A stretch of 13,604 bases of DNA. It comes from DATEBA01 sp035288045. Its GTDB lineage: Bacteria; Actinomycetota; UBA4738; HRBIN12. Every line of letters begins with the position of its first letter. Within the stretch, counting starts at the first letter, position 1. Of the stretch, positions 8,857-13,604 are shown piece by piece. The stretch lies in assembly GCA_035288045.1 (NCBI GenBank), contig DATEBA010000066.1:1-13604 (forward strand), written 5' to 3'. Both the position numbers and the translations under genes were made by a program. Below the pieces are notes generated by a model. That model searched no databases. It was not told the origin of the DNA and saw only the letters and a list, made by a program, of their open reading frames with translations.

Positions 8857-9669
8857 ATGGTCGCCATCGCGATCTCGGTGAAGCTCGATGAGTTGCAGCG
8901 CACGCTCGGTGAGCTGGGGGGCGCGGTCGTGGCGTTCTCCGGTGGCGTGGACTCGTCCGTCGTAACAGCCGCGGCCGCTCGCGCGCTCGGCGATCGCGCG
9001 CTCGCCGTGACGGCCGTGTCGCCCTCGCTTCCCCCCGGGGAGCTCGACGGAGCCCGGCGTCTGGCCGCCCGGATCGGCGTCCGGCACCTCGTCGTCGCGA
9101 CGCGTGAGGCCGAGCGGGAGGGCTACCTAGCGAACGGCGACGACCGCTGTTACCACTGCAAGGACGAGCTCTACACCGTGCTTTCGGGGATAGCCGCCCA
9201 GGGTGGTTACGCGTGGGTCGCTTCGGGAACCAACGTGGACGACCTGGGCGACCACCGGCCGGGTCTCGTGGCCGCCCGAGAGCACTCCGTCCGCCATCCG
9301 CTTGTCGAGGCGGAGATGACGAAGCGGGATGTGCGGGTTGTGGCGCGCGAGCTCGGGCTCCCCGTCTGGGACAAGCCGGCCTCGGCGTGTCTATCCTCGC
9401 GGATCGCGTTCGGACGGAGGATCACGGTGGGCGAGCTGACGAGGGTGGGCCGCGCGGAGCGGCTGCTCAAGGACCTGGGCTTCCGACAGGTCCGCGTGCG
9501 CGTTCACGGAGACCTCGCGCGCGTCGAGGTCGAGCTGCCCGACCTGCCTCGCCTCGCCGAGCACGGCGTCCGCGACCGCGTCGTGGACGGTCTGAAGGAC
9601 TTGGGCTATCGCTACGTCACGGTCGACCTCGAGGGCTTCCGGTCAGGCTCGATGAATCCGGAGAGCTGA
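8857..9669 (+). CDS. larE: ATP-dependent sacrificial sulfur transferase LarE
   Basis: 270 aa; ATG at 8857 chosen because it gives the family N-terminus, although the frame is open far upstream inside the malic enzyme gene. LarE adenylates the dicarboxylated nicotinate precursor made by LarB and transfers sulfur to it, building the nickel-pincer (NPN) cofactor of lactate racemase. Motifs: PP-loop SGGVDSS 28-34, DRCYHCK 96-102, GTNVDD 124-129, RPG 134-136, KPASACLSSR 173-182 and the end block YRYVTVDLEGFRSGSMN. Cys178 aligns with the sacrificial cysteine described in Lactobacillus LarE. Cys98 and Cys101 add a CxxC; LarE proteins with three conserved cysteines can instead carry a [4Fe-4S] cluster and act catalytically. 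larA, larB and larC are absent here. The NIL gene follows after one base. Confidence 0.93.
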   Translation: MVAIAISVKLDELQRTLGELGGAVVAFSGGVDSSVVTAAAARALGDRALAVTAVSPSLPPGELDGARRLAARIGVRHLVVATREAEREGYLANGDDRCYHCKDELYTVLSGIAAQGGYAWVASGTNVDDLGDHRPGLVAAREHSVRHPLVEAEMTKRDVRVVARELGLPVWDKPASACLSSRIAFGRRITVGELTRVGRAERLLKDLGFRQVRVRVHGDLARVEVELPDLPRLAEHGVRDRVVDGLKDLGYRYVTVDLEGFRSGSMNPES

Positions 9670-9670
9670 G

Positions 9671-9904
9671 ATGGCGAAGGCGCGCTTCCATCTGACCTTC
9701 CCCGAGCACCTCATCCGCGAGCCGATGGTCTACCGGATCGGCAGGGACTTCGACCTCGTGCCGAACATTCGGCGCGCGAACATCGAGGAGACCTCGGCCT
9801 GGATGATCATGGACCTGGAGGGTGCGGAGGCCGACATATCTCGCGCGATCGCCTGGCTCGAGGAGGGCGGGGTGAAGGTCGACCGGATCGAGCACGCCGG
9901 CTGA
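9671..9904 (+). CDS. Single-domain NIL protein
   Basis: 77 aa, ATG one base after the larE stop. The whole protein is a NIL domain, the small ferredoxin-like alpha/beta fold found at the C-terminus of the methionine transporter ATPase MetN and fused to ferredoxins in archaeal homocysteine synthesis. Recognisable features are the opening strand RFHLTFPEHLIREPMVY, the NIRRANIEE segment and the closing LEEGGVKVDRIE. It has no cysteine, so it is not itself a sulfur carrier; a regulatory or docking role near sulfur transfer is an inference from its neighbour larE and from NIL proteins in sulfur metabolism elsewhere. Its stop TGA overlaps the next ATG by one base (TGATG), indicating translational coupling. 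Confidence 0.85.
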   Translation: MAKARFHLTFPEHLIREPMVYRIGRDFDLVPNIRRANIEETSAWMIMDLEGAEADISRAIAWLEEGGVKVDRIEHAG

Positions 9905-10326
9905 TGCACGAGCGGCGCATCGAGATCCGTTGGAGCGACATGGACGCTTACGGGCACGTGAACAACGCCGTGTACCTCCATTACCTGGAGGAGGTGCGCG
10001 ACGAATGGTTCCACCGGGTGCTCGGAGGCCTCGCCGACACGAACCACTTCGTGCTCGCCCGCGTGGCGATCGACTTCCGTAGCGAGCTCAAGCAGGAAGA
10101 CGGCGCAGTCCTCGTCCGCTGCCGCCTCGCGCGGGTGGGTGGCTCGAGCGTCGCGACCCGGGAGGAGATCTTGAAACTCGACGGCACGCTGTCGGCGGAA
10201 GCCGAGTCGGTCACCGTGGCCCGCGACCCCGACAAGCTGTCCTCGAGGCCGCTCACCGACGCCGAGCGCGCTGCCCTGGGAGCCGAGTTGAGAGGCGACC
10301 AGTCTCGTCAAGCGGTCAACCGATGA
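9904..10326 (+). CDS. Hotdog-fold acyl-CoA thioesterase (4HBT/YbgC type)
   Basis: 140 aa. The N-terminal block RWSDMDAYGHVNNAVYLHYLE at 9-29 is the hallmark of 4-hydroxybenzoyl-CoA thioesterase-like hotdog enzymes; Asp14 is the expected catalytic aspartate and His18-Asn20 line the active site. These hydrolyse acyl-CoA or aryl-CoA thioesters; the natural substrate is unknown, and many family members are promiscuous house-cleaning enzymes. The start overlaps the NIL stop by one base, so it is translated with larE and NIL. The last 11 bp overlap the 3' end of the convergent NlpC/P60 gene. Confidence 0.9.
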   Translation: MHERRIEIRWSDMDAYGHVNNAVYLHYLEEVRDEWFHRVLGGLADTNHFVLARVAIDFRSELKQEDGAVLVRCRLARVGGSSVATREEILKLDGTLSAEAESVTVARDPDKLSSRPLTDAERAALGAELRGDQSRQAVNR

Positions 10327-11572
10327 TCCGGCGGGCGTGGTGGAAGTGGTCGCGGTACCAGCCCTGGGCCACGTTCACGATCGTGACGCCTCCCACACCG
10401 CTGGAGGAGTCGAGCGCCCAGCCGTTGCCGATGTAGACGTCCACGTGGTCGACCTTGCCGTCGCCGCTGCCGTCGTAGAACAGGAGGTCGCCCGGTTTGA
10501 TCCCCTTCCAGCCGATCCGATCCCCGGTCCTGGACATGTCGAGCGACGAGCGCTCCGCGAGCGTCCAGCCTCGGTAGTCGCGCGGCGGGGTGTTGTCCCA
10601 GCTCCCGGCCGCTTTCTTCACGATCCACCACGTCCAGCCCGAGCAGTCGAACCCGCCTACGGGCTGGGCGCCGCAGCAGTACCCGTCCGGCGTGCGGTCC
10701 TCCCATTCGCCGCCCCAGACGTACGGGTAGCCGACGTAGCGGACGCCGAACTTCACGATCCGGCGCTTCGCGTCCGAGAGGCGCGGCAGCTCGATGTCCT
10801 CGTAGAGCGCGGTCGCCGATGTCGCGTAGTCGGGGTCGATCGTCGCGGCGCGGTAGAGCGACCAGGCCACCTCGGCTCGCGGGAGCGGGGTGGTGGGACC
10901 CACGTCGAGGGCCTCGTCGGAGTGGTTGTACCTGAGCCCCAGCCGCATCCCGAGCAGCGTCGTCCCGAAGTCACGCGGCGTGTCGAAGCGCTTCCCGTCG
11001 GTCGTCTGCAGTCGGTCGAGGTCGGCCGCGATCCCGCGGAAACCCAGGGCGAGGACGAGGGCGCGGTGTACGGTCCTGGTCGTGACGTCGCCGTCGGGGA
11101 GGAACTTGCCGGCGCTTCGCGTCATCCAGCCGAGCTTCACCGCCACGTTGGCGTACGGCCAGAAGCGATCGGACTTCGGCAGGTCGTCGAAGCGGAGGTC
11201 GGGATCGGTCGGCTCGTCGGGTGCGAGCGCCCTAACGACGGCGCGCGCGAAGAGCCTCCGCGGCTCCACCTTGTGGGGTTTGAAGGGGTACGTTCCGTCC
11301 TTGTTCTCGGGGAAGTCGCGCATCCAGTTGTTGGCGCCTGCCACGTGATCGACGGCGGCTCTCGCCCAGTGGTTCCGGCCCACGTCGGACCACTTCACGC
11401 CGGACTCCGCCGCGAGGACGCGGGCCGCTCCCGCGGACGGCCGCCACGTGCCCGGTCCCGAGCCGGCCTCCCCGGAGGCGCCGGTTCTCGCGGAGGCGCC
11501 GGGCGCGAGGCCTACGGCGACGGAGAGGGCGATCAGGGCGGCGAGGCGCCCCGGGGGCCGCGAGGGTCGCAT
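10316..11572 (-). CDS. Secreted SLH + NlpC/P60 peptidoglycan hydrolase
   Basis: 418 aa. Signal peptide: basic n-region with Arg2, Arg5 and Arg9, hydrophobic core 10-24, AxA site ending at Ala28. Three S-layer-homology-like segments follow at about 58-118 (VKWSDVGRNHWA), 126-178 and 188-245, which normally anchor proteins to cell-wall polymers. Residues 266-418 are an NlpC/P60 (C40) cysteine peptidase, which cleaves D-glutamyl-linked bonds in peptidoglycan stem peptides: GFDCSGW with nucleophile Cys310 and VDHVDVYIGNG with His376. The third catalytic position, usually His, Asn or Gln about 12 residues later, is Asp388. Cys299-Cys300 are an extra pair. The ATG is the only possible start, yet the ribosome site touches it with no spacer. 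Confidence 0.9.
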   Translation of the reverse strand: MRPSRPPGRLAALIALSVAVGLAPGASARTGASGEAGSGPGTWRPSAGAARVLAAESGVKWSDVGRNHWARAAVDHVAGANNWMRDFPENKDGTYPFKPHKVEPRRLFARAVVRALAPDEPTDPDLRFDDLPKSDRFWPYANVAVKLGWMTRSAGKFLPDGDVTTRTVHRALVLALGFRGIAADLDRLQTTDGKRFDTPRDFGTTLLGMRLGLRYNHSDEALDVGPTTPLPRAEVAWSLYRAATIDPDYATSATALYEDIELPRLSDAKRRIVKFGVRYVGYPYVWGGEWEDRTPDGYCCGAQPVGGFDCSGWTWWIVKKAAGSWDNTPPRDYRGWTLAERSSLDMSRTGDRIGWKGIKPGDLLFYDGSGDGKVDHVDVYIGNGWALDSSSGVGGVTIVNVAQGWYRDHFHHARRIIG

Positions 11573-11578
11573 ACCTCC
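11573..11578 (-). promoter_or_regulatory. Shine-Dalgarno with zero spacing before the NlpC/P60 gene
   Basis: GGAGGT on the minus strand directly adjoins the ATG at 11572. No other in-frame ATG or GTG exists upstream to the TGA or downstream before the signal peptide core, so the start is fixed and the spacing is truly unusual. Weak initiation is expected. Confidence 0.6.
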
Positions 11579-11591
11579 GGTCTCGGCCGGG

Positions 11592-11617
11592 GCGCCTCTG
11601 ACCTTTAGCCGAGGCGC
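11592..11617 (-). promoter_or_regulatory. Inverted repeat in the NlpC/P60 leader
   Basis: GCGCCTC (11592-11598) and GAGGCGC (11611-11617) form a perfect 7-bp inverted repeat around a 12-base loop, 20-45 bases upstream of the NlpC/P60 start. It could be an operator or an RNA hairpin in the leader. No known riboswitch core was recognised in the 140-bp divergent gap. Confidence 0.4.
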
Positions 11618-11712
11618 ATCTCACCTGGTCTCACTTCAGGTCGGGTCGAGATACGACGAAGGATGGATGGAAGGGGCTAGTCTCGCTGTTAGTTTCGTGC
11701 CCGGGAGGCTGC

Positions 11713-11907
11713 GTGTTCGACTGGACGTATCTCGATGACGACGGGAACGAGCTGGGCCGATCGCAGCGGTTCTCCGACGTCGACTCGGCCGAGGACTGGA
11801 TCGGGTCCTCGTGGAAGGACCTCGCCGACACGGGCGTGGAGGAGGTCGTTCTCTACGACCGGCAGCGGGACCGGAAGATCTACCGGATGGGTCTTCGGGC
11901 CGAGTAG
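11713..11907 (+). CDS. Conserved small actinobacterial-type protein, unknown function
   Basis: 64 aa, GTG start with GGGAGG at 11703-11708 and a 4-base spacer. The protein opens FDWTYLDDDGNELG and ends VVLYDRQRDRKIYRMGLR; I recognise the pattern (FDWTYLD..G.ELG, AE.WIG..W.DL...GVEEVVL, YRMGLR) from uncharacterised small proteins annotated across actinobacteria. Strongly acidic in the first half, no signal peptide or membrane segment, one compact alpha/beta domain likely. No function is known to me. It is divergent from the NlpC/P60 gene and convergent with the YHS gene, whose stop codon directly abuts its TAG. Confidence 0.75.
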   Translation: MFDWTYLDDDGNELGRSQRFSDVDSAEDWIGSSWKDLADTGVEEVVLYDRQRDRKIYRMGLRAE

Positions 11908-12051
11908 TTACCGCAGGTGGGCGTCCGGGTCCTCCTTGAAGTCCTCCAGGCATCCCTGCGAGCAGAAGTAGTACGTGACGCCGCTGTGCTCCCATGAGGC
12001 CGCCGCCGACTGGGGGTCGACCTCCATACCGCAGACCGGATCGATCTCCAT
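11908..12051 (-). CDS. YHS-domain mini-protein
   Basis: 47 aa, on the minus strand from ATG 12051 to TAA 11908, preceded by an ideal AAGGAGG (12062-12056) with a 4-base spacer. The sequence begins MEIDPVCGMEVDPQSA and continues to YYFCSQGCLEDFKEDPDAHL: this is one complete YHS domain, the small cysteine-bearing unit seen at the N-terminus of copper-transporting ATPases and in metal-associated enzymes. Cys7, Cys30 and Cys34 are the likely metal ligands. A role in copper or heavy-metal binding is inferred from the family. It is short enough to be missed by common gene-length cut-offs. Its stop touches the stop of the 64-aa gene with no base between. Confidence 0.85.
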   Translation of the reverse strand: MEIDPVCGMEVDPQSAAASWEHSGVTYYFCSQGCLEDFKEDPDAHLR

Positions 12052-12104
12052 GCTTCCTCCTTGGCCGGGCGACCGAAGGATACGCTTGGAGCGGAGGAGG
12101 TGGG

Positions 12105-12659
12105 ATGCAAGAGCGATCGGCGGGTCCTTCGGCGGCTGCGGTGCTGGCCGTGGCCGGAGGCCTGATGATCGTGCTCGGGTCGCTTTCCGCGTGGGCGGAC
12201 GCGTCGGTGCCGGGCTTCACGCCGGTTCCGTGGAAGGGCAGCCAGTCCGTAGCCGGCAAGCTCGTCCTGCTGGCCGGAGTGGTCGTGGCCGGGGTCGGCG
12301 TGGCCTCGCTCTCGCGGCTGCCCGTCGGGAGGCCTCTCGCGGCCGTCGCGCTTGCCGGAGGGATGGCGGCCGGCGTGCTCGCCATCTTGGTCGCGCTCAC
12401 GCTCGACGGTCGGGTGGCGGACGACGTCGTCGCTTTCTACATGCGCCAGCTCGCTATGCCTGGCGCGGCGGCTCAGTCGCTCGTCGACGGCGCGATCGGC
12501 ACCGGACAGTTCAGGGTCACGCCGGCGGTCGGGCTCCTCGCTGCGATCGCTGGATCGTTCATCGCGATCGTGGCCGGCATGCTCGCGAGGATGTGGGCCG
12601 TGCGCGCGGCCGCGCTCGGATGGTCAAGATCGCCGGACGAACCGCGGGCCGAGGGCTGA
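12105..12659 (+). CDS. Four-helix membrane protein, unknown function
   Basis: 184 aa from ATG 12105, with GGAGGAGGTGGG immediately upstream; the open frame extends further upstream but only this start has a ribosome site. Four predicted membrane helices at about 10-30, 50-69, 77-99 and 140-163, rich in Ala, Val and Gly. The loop between helices 1 and 2 carries SAWADASVPGFTPVPWKGSQS, and between helices 3 and 4 there is a polar stretch of about 40 residues. The layout resembles uncharacterised actinobacterial membrane proteins; no catalytic motif is visible. Three bases separate it from the YjbQ gene, so the two are probably co-transcribed. The 53-bp gap to the divergent YHS gene must hold promoters for both; TACGCT at 12081-12086 is a possible -10. 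Confidence 0.75.
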   Translation: MQERSAGPSAAAVLAVAGGLMIVLGSLSAWADASVPGFTPVPWKGSQSVAGKLVLLAGVVVAGVGVASLSRLPVGRPLAAVALAGGMAAGVLAILVALTLDGRVADDVVAFYMRQLAMPGAAAQSLVDGAIGTGQFRVTPAVGLLAAIAGSFIAIVAGMLARMWAVRAAALGWSRSPDEPRAEG

Positions 12660-12662
12660 GCG

Positions 12663-13067
12663 ATGCGCTCGAGCGAGTTCGAGATCGACACCAAGGGCCG
12701 GCTCGTGAGCGACGTGAGCCAGCGTGTCGCGGCCTTCGCCGCGGAGGCCGGCGAGAGCGGGCTCCTCCACGTCTTCCTCCCCCACGCGACGGCCGGCGTC
12801 GCGCTCATGGAGACCGGTTCGGGCTCGGAGGAGGATCTGGAGGAGGTCGTCGCGCGGCTGTTGCCGCGCGACGATCGCTACGGACACCGGCACGGTTCGC
12901 TCGGCCACGGCGGCGACCACCTTCTGCCGGTCTTCGTGTCGCCTTCTCTCACGATCCCGGTGGAGGACGGCCGGCTCGTGCTGGGGACCTGGCAGAGCGT
13001 CGTTGTGATCGACCCGAACCGCGAGAACAACCGCCGCCGAGTGCGTGTCACGCTGGTCGAAGGATAA
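12663..13067 (+). CDS. yjbQ: YjbQ/UPF0047 family protein (secondary thiamine-phosphate synthase)
   Basis: 134 aa, close to the usual 130-140. Diagnostic blocks are HVFLPHATAGVALMET at 36-51, HGGDHLLPVFVSPSLTIPV near 82-100 and LVLGTWQSVVVID towards the end. Escherichia coli YjbQ shows a weak thiamine-phosphate synthase activity that can replace ThiE when expressed, but the physiological role of the family is unsettled. The conserved histidines are kept. The usual terminal Glu-x-Asp-x-Pro-Arg segment reads VIDPNRENNRRRVRV here, a modest divergence. GAGGG at 12651-12655 is a plausible ribosome site. Downstream the sequence passes into IS remnants. Confidence 0.9.
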   Translation: MRSSEFEIDTKGRLVSDVSQRVAAFAAEAGESGLLHVFLPHATAGVALMETGSGSEEDLEEVVARLLPRDDRYGHRHGSLGHGGDHLLPVFVSPSLTIPVEDGRLVLGTWQSVVVIDPNRENNRRRVRVTLVEG

Positions 13068-13082
13068 CGGTGGCGACTGTGG

Positions 13083-13098
13083 CGTGGGGATCGAAAAC
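13083..13098 (+). repeat. IS end-like repeat, copy 1
   Basis: CGTGGGGATCGAAAAC matches copy 2 (13156-13171) at 12-13 of 16 positions, including an exact TCGAAAAC. Both are followed by a GACC at similar distance and then by a TA..ATGC...TG segment. Best read as the left end of an older, otherwise lost, copy of the same IS. Confidence 0.4.
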
Positions 13099-13155
13099 CC
13101 GGATGCTCGAGTTGACCAGGGCGTCCTCTACGATGCAGCGATGCTCCCTCTCGCC

Positions 13156-13171
13156 TGTGGGAGTCGAAAAC
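13156..13171 (+). repeat. IS end-like repeat, copy 2 (candidate left inverted repeat)
   Basis: TGTGGGAGTCGAAAAC lies 40 bases upstream of the transposase start at 13212 and reads inward toward it. It shares TGnGGG, C and AAAAC with copy 3, which also reads inward toward its transposase end, as left and right ends of one IS family would. Confidence 0.45.
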
Positions 13172-13463
13172 AGAATTCGCGTCTCGACCTGCCGTTCCGT
13201 AGCATGCGCACGTGCTGTCCTCACTCCTTTACTTGGTCCTGCGCGGGGTGCTTCGACTTGCTCCGAGCGGCGATGATCCTGGCCGCGAGGTAGAGATCCT
13301 CGTCCTTCGCCACCAAGTAAGGGTGCTCCGCCGCAAGGTCGGCCCGCCGAAGCTGCGCCGCATCGACAAGATCCTGCTGGCCGCCGCAGCAAGAGCGCTC
13401 CCGCGGGATGGCTACTGCGTGAACCTCGCACGCATCGAACAGAACGTCGAGGTACAGGACGGG
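13156..13463 (+). mobile_element. Left-end remnant of an integrase-type insertion sequence
   Basis: Contains a candidate left end and the first about 66 codons of a transposase gene, then loses homology near 13410. Cut off by the second element, whose candidate end starts at 13464. The exact junction could lie anywhere between about 13410 and 13464. Confidence 0.55.
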
Positions 13464-13466
13464 TGA
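13212..13466 (+). pseudogene. Truncated transposase (rve integrase family), N-terminal fragment
   Basis: GTG start, 84 codons to a TGA. Residues 1-66 are the N-terminus of a well-known actinobacterial transposase family: a hydrophobic leader MLSSLLYLVLRGVLRLAP, then EVEILVLRHQVRVLRRK, then KLRRIDKILLAAAARALPRD. Full proteins are several hundred residues, continuing into a helix-turn-helix and a DDE integrase core; none of that follows here in any frame. Residues 67-84 do not resemble the family, and the stop codon is supplied by the TGA that opens repeat copy 3. There is no Shine-Dalgarno; TAGCAT at 13200-13205, 6 bases before the GTG, could be a -10 for a leaderless transcript. Non-functional. 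Confidence 0.75.
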
Positions 13467-13479
13467 GGGGCACCAAAAC
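13464..13479 (-). repeat. IS end-like repeat, copy 3 (candidate right inverted repeat)
   Basis: TGAGGGGCACCAAAAC on the plus strand, 9 bases outside the stop codon of the minus-strand transposase end. It agrees with copy 2 at about 11 of 16 positions. The orientation is that of a right end of an element lying to its right. Confidence 0.4.
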
Positions 13480-13488
13480 GGCATTCCA

Positions 13489-13604
13489 TCATGCAGTCAC
13501 CGCGTGGTACTCGTGGATCAGCCCGCCTAGGATGTCATGTCGCTCGATCTGGGGGACTTCATCCACCGGAGCGACCGGGTAGCTCTCCGGCACCCTAAGA
13601 TCGA
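13489..13604 (-). CDS. Transposase C-terminus (rve integrase family), partial
   Basis: The last 37 codons plus stop, entering from the right edge of the window. The protein ends IERHDILGGLIHEYHAVTA; the (R)xDxLGGLIHEY ending is typical of the same actinobacterial transposase family as the N-terminal fragment at 13212, carried on the opposite strand. Preceding residues include VPESYPVAPVDEVPQ. The stop TGA is at 13491-13489. Whether the gene is intact cannot be judged. The short frame would not pass a normal length cut-off. Confidence 0.7.
   Translation of the reverse strand, partial: DLRVPESYPVAPVDEVPQIERHDILGGLIHEYHAVTA

Larger units (their letters stand above)
13464..13604 (-). mobile_element. 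Right end of a second insertion sequence, running off the window
   Basis: Holds a candidate terminal repeat and the 3' end of a transposase gene on the minus strand. It faces the first remnant head to tail-end in opposite orientation, so the two fragments cannot be one intact element. Its other end is outside the window. Confidence 0.55.

Noticed and set aside
11573..11712. A c-di-AMP (ydaO-type) riboswitch upstream of the NlpC/P60 gene
   Set aside because: Such riboswitches often precede wall hydrolases in actinobacteria, but the gap is short and the conserved core was not recognisable.
13068..13211. A tRNA or attachment site next to the IS
   Set aside because: No T-loop GTTCGAATC-type sequence or cloverleaf pairing was found here or elsewhere in the window.
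13413..13463. A fourth IS end-like repeat around ATCGAACAGAACGTCGAGG
   Set aside because: It aligns with copy 2 only with several gaps, so chance similarity is likely. It could matter for the exact IS junction.

Overview
The window is high-GC bacterial chromosome, with GTG as well as ATG starts, strong Shine-Dalgarno sites and tightly packed genes. Gene content points to Actinomycetota, probably an uncultured or deep-branching member: an F420/FMN split-barrel protein, a CIRCE-controlled stand-alone groEL, a small conserved protein of a type I know from actinobacteria, and SLH/NlpC-P60 cell-wall proteins. The phylum is an inference from gene types, not a measurement.

Layout. (1) 1-1842, plus strand: the 3' three quarters of acetyl-CoA synthetase (acs), then a split-barrel oxidoreductase one base downstream. 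(2) 1859-5080, minus strand: a secreted Asp-box (BNR) propeller protein followed by a cytosolic S9 prolyl-oligopeptidase-type peptidase, apparently one transcript from a promoter at about 5110-5138. (3) 5228-6948, plus strand: a sigma-A-like promoter, a near-perfect CIRCE operator and groEL without groES. (4) 7109-10326, plus strand: malic enzyme, larE (sacrificial sulfur transferase), a single-domain NIL protein and a hotdog acyl-CoA thioesterase; the last three are separated by 1 base or overlap by 1 base. (5) 10316-11572, minus strand: a secreted SLH + NlpC/P60 peptidoglycan hydrolase whose 3' end overlaps the thioesterase by 11 bp. (6) 11713-13067: a 64-aa conserved protein (plus), a 47-aa YHS-domain mini-gene (minus) whose stop codon directly abuts the previous stop, then a four-helix membrane protein and a YjbQ-family protein (plus). 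(7) 13083-13604: insertion-sequence debris. A 5' transposase fragment on plus and a 3' transposase end on minus belong to one recognisable family, and three copies of a TGnGGGnnnCnAAAAC-type end repeat flank them.

How the genes fit together. Region 1-10 kb is mostly central metabolism (acetate activation, malate/pyruvate interconversion) and housekeeping proteostasis. The larE-NIL pair looks like a small sulfur-transfer module, although larA, larB and larC are not in the window. No defence system, CRISPR array, prophage or biosynthetic cluster is visible. The least explained material is the small-gene stretch 11.6-12.7 kb, the larE-NIL-thioesterase operon and the nested IS ends.
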